Shown: positions 1-6,215 of the stretch, in pieces
How the letters are laid out: every line of letters begins with the position of its first letter
Position numbering within the stretch: position 1 is the stretch's first letter
NCBI GenBank assembly: GCA_020696915.1
Contig: JAJFMR010000034.1
Span: 1-19,124, forward strand
Reading direction: 5' to 3'
Origin: Rhizobiaceae bacterium
GTDB lineage: Bacteria; Pseudomonadota; Alphaproteobacteria; Rhizobiales; Rhizobiaceae
Length of the DNA: 19,124 nt
Notes under the pieces: generated by a model
Told to the model about the DNA's origin: nothing
Database searches by the model: none
The model's input: the letters and a program-made list of their open reading frames with translations, nothing else
Position numbers and translations under genes: made by a program

Positions 1-504
1 TCGTCCGGTCGGCAGCATCTCGGAATAGGAAGCCATCAGCCCGTGTGACCGAGGTTCGAGCTGGATCGACAAGGTACCCCGAATGAGTTGACCGCGGTAG
101 TACGGGGACAGCGCGTTGGAGTAGCAGGCGTACGATCCTGCCGGCATAGCGCCCGACAGCTGGTCTGCCCGGCCGGATGAGGAGACGGCGGTCCGGGGCT
201 CCACCCGCCGCTCCAGTTCCTTCCGGTCGATGCCGTGGCGGGCGCAAATATGATCGACGAAGGCAGGCAGATCGCACTCCGCAATCCATGCCCCTGGCCT
301 GTCCAGATCAAGCACCTTCGACCAATCGTCATAGACGCCGACCTGGCGCGGGTGCGACCGGCCCTGAAGCCATTTGTCGGCGCGGCCGAGATCGAAAGAC
401 GTCTCGGGATTGGCGCGGCGAAAGGCTGCCGCGAGATCCTTGCGCGCAGCAGTCCCCAGCACCGCCGATGTCAGACGCAGTTTTTCAGCAATGTGGCGCG
501 GCAT
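1..504 (-). CDS. Unrecognised cytoplasmic protein, 5' part (runs off left edge)
   Basis: The reverse strand is open without a stop from an ATG at 504-502 to the window edge, giving 168 residues beginning MPRHIAEKLRL. A GGGGGA run lies about five bases upstream of this ATG and supports the start; an in-frame GTG eight codons earlier is the alternative. There is no signal peptide or membrane segment. The first 50 residues are predicted helical, and the stretch LGRADKWLQGRSHPR (about residues 39-53) resembles the end of a small helix-turn-helix or XRE-like fold, so a regulatory protein is possible. The visible C-terminal part (about 124-160, with CYSNALSPYYRGQLIRG) looks like the start of a second, beta-rich domain. 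I do not recognise the family. It is divergent from the secreted-protein gene at 669 across a 164-base gap. Confidence 0.7.
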   Translation of the reverse strand, partial: MPRHIAEKLRLTSAVLGTAARKDLAAAFRRANPETSFDLGRADKWLQGRSHPRQVGVYDDWSKVLDLDRPGAWIAECDLPAFVDHICARHGIDRKELERRVEPRTAVSSSGRADQLSGAMPAGSYACYSNALSPYYRGQLIRGTLSIQLEPRSHGLMASYSEMLPTGR

Positions 505-668
505 CAGTTCCCCCCGCGTCCCTGTCACATGATCGGCGATCGTCAGCTATGACCCAAGCCTCCTTATTTCCGCGATAAACCCAAAGAATTCCAGGAAATT
601 CTATTCAGTGGGCCTTTCGAGCACGAACCCGGGCGTTAGCATCGACTTCAAATGGGGGACATGGGAAT

Positions 669-914
669 ATGAAAAGCACTGTGCTTGCAGTTCTTGCTTC
701 GCTTGGGTTTGCCTTGTCGCAGCCGGCAAACGCAGAAACGCTTCTGGACCTCCTTTTTCCCAAGTCAAAGAAGGATGCCGGCACCAGTCGACCGGCCCTC
801 GACAATTCGCCGACCGGATCCGTCGCTCCGGCAGCTCCTGCCAAGGCTCACGCGGATTCCCGGCCAGCGACGGGCGCGACCTATCCGGAAGCCTTCTACT
901 GGAATTACCAGTAG
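669..914 (+). CDS. Small secreted protein sharing leader motif with the adjacent L,D-transpeptidase
   Basis: This encodes 81 residues. A Sec signal peptide (residues 1-22, ending ANA) is followed at once by TLLDLLF (24-30), a basic, proline/alanine-rich linker, and an aromatic tail YPEAFYWNYQ. The mature product would be a periplasmic peptide of about 59 residues with no catalytic domain. The convergent L,D-transpeptidase at 1078-2961 has the same plan at its N-terminus: signal peptide, TLFDLLF two residues after the predicted cleavage site, a basic/proline linker, then GPAYYNYR. The codons for the shared motif differ at many synonymous positions, so this is not a recent copy. GGGA just upstream of the ATG (and GGGGGA further back) can serve as ribosome binding site. 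The function is unknown; a partner, regulator or decoy of the transpeptidase is inference only. Confidence 0.75.
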   Translation: MKSTVLAVLASLGFALSQPANAETLLDLLFPKSKKDAGTSRPALDNSPTGSVAPAAPAKAHADSRPATGATYPEAFYWNYQ

Positions 915-930
915 TCGTGCCCTGAGCGGC

Positions 931-1037
931 ACGGAGCCTGGACTCGTCGACGAAGTTGGCGGGACGCACCTCGGCGTACGCGATGCAAGCATCCCTGAAG
1001 CACGGCTCGCCGCCCCACCAGGAATGAAGGTCATGCC
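931..1037 (-). pseudogene. Possible remnant of a formylglycine-generating-enzyme (SUMF1-like) domain
   Basis: Reading the reverse strand from 1037, one frame gives GMTFIPGG, the typical opening of FGE-sulfatase domains (GMxxIPGGxFRMGS). After a frame change, the next about 25 codons read CFRDACIAYAEVRPANFVDES, which matches the family pattern FRMGSxxxYxEExPxxxVxVD at the F, R, Y, E, R, P, A, V and D positions. The fragment lies in the 163-base gap between the 3' ends of two convergent genes, has no start codon or ribosome binding site, and lacks the rest of the roughly 250-300-residue domain. It would therefore be a decayed fragment. The similarity is short and could be chance. Confidence 0.35.
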
Positions 1038-1077
1038 GGTCAACGGCAAGCCGCCCCACGTTTCTTGACGGCAGGGT

Positions 1078-2961
1078 TCAACTGCTCGGGGCCCGCGCCG
1101 CTTCGGTCTTCTCGAAAGCCAGCATGAGCCTGGCGTCGCGTTCATAGATGTCGGCGAAATACTCGACTCTGCCGTTGCCGTCCGGCCATGCGGTGAAATA
1201 GGCGACATAGACCGGTATCCTGCGCGTCGCCTTCTCGGACGAATGACCCTGCTCCAGCTTTGCCTCGATGTGCTCGAGCGTCGTGCCGAGCACGGCGGCG
1301 GCCATGCCGCGCGGATCGGCAAGCCTGACGCAGCCGTGGCTGAAGGCGCGCGAGTCGCGCTCGAAGAGCTCCTTCTGCGGGGTGTCGTGCATGTAGATGG
1401 CATGCTTGTTGGGGAACAGGATCTTCAGTTCGCCCAGCGCATTCGCCTCGCTTGGCGTCTGACGCACGCTGTAAGGGATCCTTGCGCCATAGGCGCCCCA
1501 GGCAATCGACGACGAGGAGATGCGCCTGCCCCTCGAATCGGTGACTTCGTAGCCGGCCCGGTCGAGATAGCCGGGATCGCGCCGCAGCCGGGGCAGCATC
1601 TCGTTGACCAGGATGGATTGCGGGACGCCCCAATAGGGGTTGTAGTCGACCTGCTCGATCTCGTCGTAGAAGAAGCTCGTCTGGTTCGACGGCTTGCCCA
1701 CCACGACCCGCATGTTCAGCTTTTCTTCCCCGCCTTCGATGAAGCGCGCCGTGAAGGCCGGCTGATTGATGAAGACGCGCGTGCCGCCGAGTTCCGAAGG
1801 CAGCCAGCGCAACTGCTCCAGCGCGACGACGATCTTGTCGACGCGCTCGGCTTTCGAGGTGCCGGCGAGGGCCGCCACCGTGCGCGGGCCGATGACGCCG
1901 TCGGGCTTCAGCCCGGCCCTGCTCTGCGCCGCCTTCACGACCGGCACCAGCTCTTCGGCGTACGTCTCGCTGCTCACCAGTCGCGCCAGCGTCTCGCCGT
2001 GTTCGCCGCCCATCTCGTCATCGAGGCCGCGGGCGATGAGGTGGAGGATCTTCGAAAGTTCAGGATTGGTCTCGCCGGGCTTCAGAAGCAGTTTCGGATC
2101 GACGACGATGTCGTTCTCAGGGCTCGCATTGAGCGCTTCCAGCTCGACCCGCAGCGCCCGGTACTCCTCGCTCGACGGATGATGCGATTCCAGCCAGTCG
2201 TCCACGTCCGGCGCGGCGGCAGCGGCATTCAGCGCCGCCGCCATATCGAACGGCTTGGCGGGGAAATCGTGGTAGCCGGATATCCGGTTGGGGTCGATGC
2301 GCCCGCGCAGGGCATCGCTCGCATAGCGCAGCACGCGCGCCGACATCTCCATCTCGAAGCGGATGAGTTCTCTCCTGCGGCTCGCCGGGTCGGTCCCTCC
2401 GCGATTCGACGCTGGAATGGTTACGCTGTAGTCGGCCGGCGGCAATCCGTGGCTGCCGGCCTCGCCAAGCACCCTGACCGCCTGGCGCGCGCGTTCGCTG
2501 AGATCGTCTCCCGCGACCCAGATGAAATCGGGATGTTCGGTGTAGTGGGCGATGATGGCCTTGCCTGCATCTGCTTCGGCGAACAGCTCGAAGCCTTCCA
2601 GGCCGGCAATCGCGTCGCGGAATGGGGTACCGCCTGACGCTTCCTCGAGCGAGGCGGACTGGGCAATCGGCGCAAGCGGCGCAAAGTCGAGAGGCTTCAG
2701 GGCATCCGCCCGGTAATTGTAGTAGGCAGGACCGGTGATCTTGGGGGCGGCCGTTGCCCTGCGGGGCGCCCGCTGCCGGGGCGCATTCTGACGATGTGCG
2801 GGCGGACGCGGCGTCACTCTGAGCCGCCTCTCCCGCCTTTGGCCGTCACCGAACAGCAGGTCGAAGAGGGTGACTGCCGCGGCTTCCTGCACGCCGCTCG
2901 CCAGAAGCGCGGCAACGGCAACGAGCGGCAGTGAAACGGCTTTGGCGGAAAAGAACTTCAT
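1078..2961 (-). CDS. Periplasmic L,D-transpeptidase, YcbB/LdtD type
   Basis: The enzyme makes 3-3 (meso-DAP to meso-DAP) cross-links in peptidoglycan, and in some relatives attaches proteins to it. The product is 627 residues, normal for the long YcbB class. A signal peptide (1-29) ends AAA. It is followed by TLFDLLF (31-37), a basic proline-rich linker, an LDT scaffold region (about 120-335), a peptidoglycan-binding-like repeat (about 340-366, with DGVIGPRTVAAL) and a YkuD catalytic domain (about 395-575). The active-site signature SHGCVRL places the catalytic cysteine at residue 544, with the upstream IYMHDTP histidine at about 525. The ATG at 2961 is preferred over one 13 codons earlier because AGGTGAG precedes it and the signal peptide then starts correctly. 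Rhizobiales rely heavily on 3-3 cross-links and usually carry many such genes, so this is one paralogue of unknown specialisation. Confidence 0.95.
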   Translation of the reverse strand: MKFFSAKAVSLPLVAVAALLASGVQEAAAVTLFDLLFGDGQRRERRLRVTPRPPAHRQNAPRQRAPRRATAAPKITGPAYYNYRADALKPLDFAPLAPIAQSASLEEASGGTPFRDAIAGLEGFELFAEADAGKAIIAHYTEHPDFIWVAGDDLSERARQAVRVLGEAGSHGLPPADYSVTIPASNRGGTDPASRRRELIRFEMEMSARVLRYASDALRGRIDPNRISGYHDFPAKPFDMAAALNAAAAAPDVDDWLESHHPSSEEYRALRVELEALNASPENDIVVDPKLLLKPGETNPELSKILHLIARGLDDEMGGEHGETLARLVSSETYAEELVPVVKAAQSRAGLKPDGVIGPRTVAALAGTSKAERVDKIVVALEQLRWLPSELGGTRVFINQPAFTARFIEGGEEKLNMRVVVGKPSNQTSFFYDEIEQVDYNPYWGVPQSILVNEMLPRLRRDPGYLDRAGYEVTDSRGRRISSSSIAWGAYGARIPYSVRQTPSEANALGELKILFPNKHAIYMHDTPQKELFERDSRAFSHGCVRLADPRGMAAAVLGTTLEHIEAKLEQGHSSEKATRRIPVYVAYFTAWPDGNGRVEYFADIYERDARLMLAFEKTEAARAPSS

Positions 2962-3213
2962 TGTCTCACCTGTCCGGCCGATGCGCTGGCCGGCCCTCAA
3001 AATGCGTCATCCAAAAAAGGTCGATGCAGGACGGCAGATGGTAGGGCGCGGGCAACTCCATTGATACCAGCATGCATGTGCTTTGGTAACTTTCCTCCAA
3101 ACTGTTGCGAAACGGTTTCAATTTGCCGTGACGCTGCTCGACCGCCGCTCGCGTCGCGGATCAGGCAACGGGCTAACTTCGGTCACGATGGGAAGCATGC
3201 GCTGAGGGCGGGT
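2962..3213. other. Intergenic region upstream of the L,D-transpeptidase
   Basis: This 252-base gap separates the 3' end of the hydrolase gene (3214) from the transpeptidase start, both on the minus strand. I find no coding signal. It holds a perfect short dyad, GAAAC-G-GTTTC, at 3109-3119 and a GGTTCA-G-TGAACC dyad at 3211-3223 spanning the hydrolase stop codon. The first lies about 150 bases upstream of the transpeptidase start and could be an operator. No convincing -10/-35 pair is visible, and no T-run follows the second dyad, so it is not a classical terminator. Confidence 0.4.
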
Positions 3214-4119
3214 TCAGTGAACCTTCAGTGGTTTGCCGGATACGAAGCCCAGCGCCTCTTCCAGCACGTTCCGATCCGCCAGGATGCGGCGATGGCCGAG
3301 ACCCGGCGTCCAGTGGAGCCGCACGTGCGCCCCGGCGGTGGCGTAAAGCTCGGCGTGATCTGGCGACACCTCGCGATCGTCCGGAGCATGGATGATCAAT
3401 GCCGGCACCTGGGTGCCGGCCAGTTGCAGCGAGCCGGTGAACTCCTCGAGCGGTCTTCCGGCAATCCTCTCCACCTGCCTTGCGAGGGCGGCGCGCGAGC
3501 GAGGGCCGAGATTGAGCGCGTTCCCGAAATTGTCGAAAATGGCCGGCAGCGAACTCGGCGCGGCGATCAGCACGAGCCGCCCGGCGGCCAGCGGCGGAAT
3601 TCGCCGGATCGACCCGGAAACCGCGTTGGCCGCGACCGCCCCGCCGAAGGAATGGCCCACGACCGCCGCGAAGGGTCCGAACCACTCCCCGACTGTATGG
3701 GCCGCATCGACCGCACTGACCATGGTCAGGCGCCGGCCCTGTGAGGCGCCGTGGCCCGGGAGATCCAGCGACAGCACCCGGTAGCCCGCGGCACGATAGG
3801 CTTCGATGACGGTCTTCATGTGTTCCGTGCGCGAACGCCAGCCATGGATGACCAGCACAGTGCCGGCGGGTTCCCTGCCCGGCTCCGGACGGAATTCATG
3901 GACGACCACGCAACCGGCCCCCGACATCAGCCTGTGGTGGCGCGCCGCCTCCATGAAAGGGGCAGCGCGCGCAATCGCGCGCTTCTCGCCCTCCGAAAGC
4001 GCCTTCCTGCCCGGAGTTCGGCAGAACAGCTCGAAGGCCGCACGGCCCACGAGACGCGGCGCCACATGCTCGGCCATCCCGAACACGCTGCGGATGACCT
4101 TCACGCTGAATGATGCCAT
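3214..4119 (-). CDS. Alpha/beta-hydrolase fold protein (lysophospholipase/esterase-like)
   Basis: The 301-residue cytoplasmic protein has an alpha/beta hydrolase core from about residue 85. HGW (92-94) is the oxyanion-hole loop, GHSFGG (155-160) is the nucleophile elbow with Ser157, HAPDDREV supplies the acid (Asp248), and LGHRRIL supplies His276. The segment DLPGHGAS (119-126) is typical of serine hydrolases of the monoacylglycerol-lipase/BAAT-like kind. The substrate cannot be read from the sequence. The start at 4119 (MASFSVKV) is preferred over an upstream ATG at 4215 because AAGGGGAAG lies just before it, and because the longer form would extend through the divergent promoter into the marR coding region. 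It is transcribed away from marR at 4169 with only 49 bases between them, so it is probably the target of that regulator. Confidence 0.88.
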   Translation of the reverse strand: MASFSVKVIRSVFGMAEHVAPRLVGRAAFELFCRTPGRKALSEGEKRAIARAAPFMEAARHHRLMSGAGCVVVHEFRPEPGREPAGTVLVIHGWRSRTEHMKTVIEAYRAAGYRVLSLDLPGHGASQGRRLTMVSAVDAAHTVGEWFGPFAAVVGHSFGGAVAANAVSGSIRRIPPLAAGRLVLIAAPSSLPAIFDNFGNALNLGPRSRAALARQVERIAGRPLEEFTGSLQLAGTQVPALIIHAPDDREVSPDHAELYATAGAHVRLHWTPGLGHRRILADRNVLEEALGFVSGKPLKVH

Positions 4120-4130
4120 GATGCGCTTCC

Positions 4131-4165
4131 CCTTGAATTCGTTCAAGGATGAACAATATAGTTCA
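4131..4165. promoter_or_regulatory. Twin palindromic operator between the hydrolase and marR genes
   Basis: Two inverted repeats lie side by side in the 49-base divergent gap. The first is CCTTGAA-TTCG-TTCAAGG (4131-4148), with perfect 7-base arms. The second is TGAAC-AATATA-GTTCA (4150-4165), with perfect 5-base arms. Both contain the half-site TGAAC/GTTCA, so they may be bound by the same dimer. The first covers the -35 of the proposed marR promoter and sits just upstream of the hydrolase ribosome binding site; the second covers the marR -10. This is the normal arrangement for a MarR-family autorepressor that also controls the divergent gene. Binding itself is inferred. Confidence 0.7.
4133..4162 (+). 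promoter_or_regulatory. Probable marR promoter giving a leaderless transcript
   Basis: TTGAAT (4133-4138) and TATAGT (4157-4162) form a sigma-70-like pair with an 18-base spacer. Transcription would begin about seven bases after the -10, at or within a base or two of the A of the marR ATG at 4169. No purine-rich ribosome binding site lies in the usual position before this ATG; the nearest AGGA is about 20 bases away. Both facts point to a leaderless mRNA. On the reverse strand TATATT (4160-4155) could act as a -10 for the hydrolase gene. Confidence 0.55.
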
Positions 4166-4168
4166 ATC

Positions 4169-4621
4169 ATGGACAATAAGCAAGATCTTCCCTGGGACAA
4201 TCCGCGCTTCCGCAACTGGGTAGCCGTGGCACGCGCCTGTCATGCGGTGGAACGCGCGGTCGCGGCAGCCCTGGCGCCCCTGAACCTGAAGCCGGCTCAG
4301 CTCGACGTGCTGATGAACCTCTATCACCACCCCGGCATGTCGCAGCACGATCTGGCGCGAAAGCTCCTGGTCGGGCGATCCAACATCACCATGACGCTCC
4401 CCCAGCTCGAGAAACGCGGGCTCGTCCGCCGCGAAGCCGACGACAGGGACAAACGTGTGCTTCGCCTGGCCCTCACCATCGAGGGTGAAGCCCTGCTGAT
4501 GCGGGCGCTGAAAGTGCACATGGCGCTGATCGAAACGGCGATGAGCCAGTCCTCACCCGCCGAATGCGACATGGTAGGCGACCAGATGCGCCGCGTCGCC
4601 GCCGCCATGAACGTCGACTAG
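4169..4621 (+). CDS. MarR-family transcriptional regulator
   Basis: The 150-residue protein has the size and plan of MarR dimeric repressors: an N-terminal dimerisation helix (about 14-38), a winged helix-turn-helix (about 45-100) with MSQHDLARKLLVGRSNITM as the DNA-reading part and DDRDKR (91-96) as the wing, and a C-terminal helical arm. MarR proteins usually repress their own gene and a neighbour until a small hydrophobic or phenolic ligand binds. Here the divergent alpha/beta hydrolase is the obvious neighbour, and two palindromes lie between the genes. The ATG at 4169 is chosen because the protein then matches the family length; the reading frame stays open far upstream, inside the hydrolase gene, but that stretch is antisense coding. 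The 3' end faces the 3' end of the broken msrQ with a 38-base gap. The ligand is unknown. Confidence 0.93.
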   Translation: MDNKQDLPWDNPRFRNWVAVARACHAVERAVAAALAPLNLKPAQLDVLMNLYHHPGMSQHDLARKLLVGRSNITMTLPQLEKRGLVRREADDRDKRVLRLALTIEGEALLMRALKVHMALIETAMSQSSPAECDMVGDQMRRVAAAMNVD

Positions 4622-4659
4622 GGCCGGACCGGCGCTCATTTCCTTGGCCTCTCGTAGGG

Positions 4660-5552
4660 TCAGGCGGTCGCTCGGGCGGCCCGCCTGCCGCGTTGCCCGG
4701 CATCCGGAGTGCGGAGTTGCGAGCGAGCCGCTGCGGCGGCCGCCGCACCAAGTCCCGTCGCCAGCACCCACCATGCGGGCCGTATCGAGAACGCGAACTG
4801 CAAATTGGCGGCAAGCACCCGTCCGGGAGGCACACCAGTGGCCAGCCCGTACCACGCGAATTCGACGGCAGCCGTCGCCAGCGCCGCCAACACCGCAATC
4901 GACCCGAGCACCAAGGGAGAGGCGAGCGGGAAGCCGCGCCAGTGGGCCAGGCGAAGAAGCATCAGCAGAATGAACAGGCCGGCCATCAGCGTCGGCTCGT
5001 AGACGTCGGCCTTGGACTGGATGAAGAAATGGAAGGTGGCGAGCAGGCCGATGCCGTAGACAATCCTATGGAGCCGTTGCCAATTCCCGCCAAGCCGCCT
5101 GATTGCGGCGTCGGTGGACGTTGCGCCGAGCGCCAGCAAGCCGAGCAGCGCCACGAAACCTATCGTCAGGTAGAAGCGCAGCGCGATCTCGGACGCCACC
5201 CGCATGAAGTCCAGCTTCAGGTCGATCGTGTAGAGCGTCAGGTGCGCCAGTGCGTAGGTGAGCGCCGCCAGCCCATCAGGATGCGGCGAAGCGGGGTGAC
5301 GGCGAGCGACAGCATCAGGAAGCGGATGGCCCAGTCACCCGTTTGATGGATCGCCTCGGTGATTGGCCTGGCGCCGAGCGGTCCGACGACGGCCGGGCCG
5401 AGCGTGCCTGTCGCCGCCGCGTTCAAAAGCAGCAGCGCCGGCACGCAGATGCCGCCGAAGATCGCCGTCTTGAGCGGCGAGAATTTTCCGGCACGGTCTG
5501 TCCAGGGCGTCTTCAACAACGAAATATCCGCATAGCGTTGCCAGTTTTCCAT
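4660..5552 (-). pseudogene. msrQ: Broken msrQ: haem-binding membrane subunit of the MsrPQ methionine sulfoxide reductase
   Basis: MsrQ is the multi-pass haem protein that passes electrons to the periplasmic molybdoenzyme MsrP, which repairs oxidised methionine. The N-terminal part starts at 5552 (MENWQRYADI) and runs through the AIHQTGDW helix to AVTPLRRIL. It then enters a wrong frame (MGWRRSPTHWRT) and stops at 5238. The correct continuation lies in another frame from about 5275: GLAALTYALAHLTLYTIDLKLD, then MRVASEI to the stop at 4660, containing the conserved haem-ligand region histidines (ALAHLT, QRLHRIVY, ATFHFF). Compared with E. coli MsrQ, about 12 residues between PLRRIL and GLAAL (the DWPRLxLVRRML-like stretch) are missing, so the lesion is a small deletion plus frameshift at about 5275-5277. 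No msrP gene is adjacent. A sequencing error alone would not explain the missing residues. Confidence 0.85.
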
Positions 5553-5670
5553 CGGCTATACGCTGCCGCAGCGGCGGAAGTTACCAACGATCGATCAAAT
5601 GCCAGTGATCCCGGCTGCCAAAAGCAGCTGCGATCCCGGCGCGTCCAGATCATGTGCTCTCCGGGCGGTC

Positions 5671-6030
5671 TCAGCGTACCGGATCGCGCGACAGGTTCTT
5701 TCCTGCGAGTTCGTCGAGGTAGGATTGCCAGCGCGCATCCTTTTCGCGACCCAGCGCAAACAGATAGTCCCAGCTGAAGATGCCCGTGTCATGCCCGTCG
5801 TCGAAAACGATCCGCACTGCATAGTTGCCGACCGGCTCGATCCTGAGGATGGCGACATTGCGCTTGCCAGGCACGGTGACCCGCTGCTGGGGAGAATGCC
5901 CCTGCACTTCGGCGGAGGGCGAAAGAACGCGTAAGAGTTCCGCCGGGAGCTCGAACGGCGCGTGGCCGCCCCAGCTGACCGTGAGCAGCCTGCGTTCCTT
6001 CGAAACACGCAATTCGGTCGGGGCTGCCAT
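5671..6030 (-). CDS. DUF971 (GBBH-like N-terminal domain) protein
   Basis: The 119-residue protein consists of a single DUF971 domain. It shows the usual FELPAELLRVLSPSAEVQGH block (about 26-45) and the closing VGNYAVRIVFDDGHDTGIFSW block (about 67-87). This domain is also found at the N-terminus of gamma-butyrobetaine hydroxylases and is often suggested to bind metal or an Fe-S cluster, but its stand-alone role is not established. The start at 6030 (MAAPTELRV) fits the family length, with GGGA just upstream; an in-frame ATG at 6045 (METWD) is the alternative. The gene is divergent from moaA across a 185-base gap. The msrQ remnant lies downstream on the same strand. Confidence 0.85.
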   Translation of the reverse strand: MAAPTELRVSKERRLLTVSWGGHAPFELPAELLRVLSPSAEVQGHSPQQRVTVPGKRNVAILRIEPVGNYAVRIVFDDGHDTGIFSWDYLFALGREKDARWQSYLDELAGKNLSRDPVR

Positions 6031-6176
6031 GTCCCATGTCTCCATCCCGCATCGGCCGGCGGGTACGCGTTCGGCTGCGGTCACCCAACACTTCGCGAGA
6101 TGCCCGCCGGAATCGGGCGTTCGATACCAGCTTCGACGGGACCGCGAAACCCGTCGCTCCTGCGCCAACGCGTTTG

Positions 6177-6213
6177 TTGAACGAGCGACCCGTTTAGCAT
6201 AGGTATATATAAC
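6177..6213 (+). promoter_or_regulatory. Possible moaA promoter region
   Basis: TTGAAC (6177-6182) and an unusually AT-rich TATATATAAC stretch (6204-6213) precede moaA in an otherwise GC-rich gap. The spacing between them (21 bases or more) is too long for a standard sigma-70 pair, so the -10/-35 assignment is uncertain. If TATATA is the -10, transcription would begin at or just after the annotated moaA ATG, which would mean either a leaderless message or translation from the later ATG at 6258. Confidence 0.35.
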
Positions 6214-6215
6214 GG

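Noticed and set aside
505..668. Promoter elements in the divergent gap before the small secreted gene
   Set aside because: AT-rich patches and an imperfect GAATT/AATTC dyad near 587-602 are present, but no -35/-10 pair with acceptable spacing could be assigned.
916..933. CGTGCC-CTGAGC-GGCACG hairpin after the small secreted gene as a terminator
   Set aside because: A six-base stem is present but neither strand shows a T-run after it; it may be chance or a weak structure.
1243..2637. A 464-codon open frame on the plus strand opposite the L,D-transpeptidase
   Set aside because: It is antisense to a gene with clear catalytic motifs, has no recognisable domain, and shows the arginine/alanine-rich composition of a high-GC shadow frame.
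5611..5630. GCTGC/GCAGC hairpin in the gap between DUF971 and msrQ as a terminator
   Set aside because: The stem is only five bases and no T-run follows on either strand.
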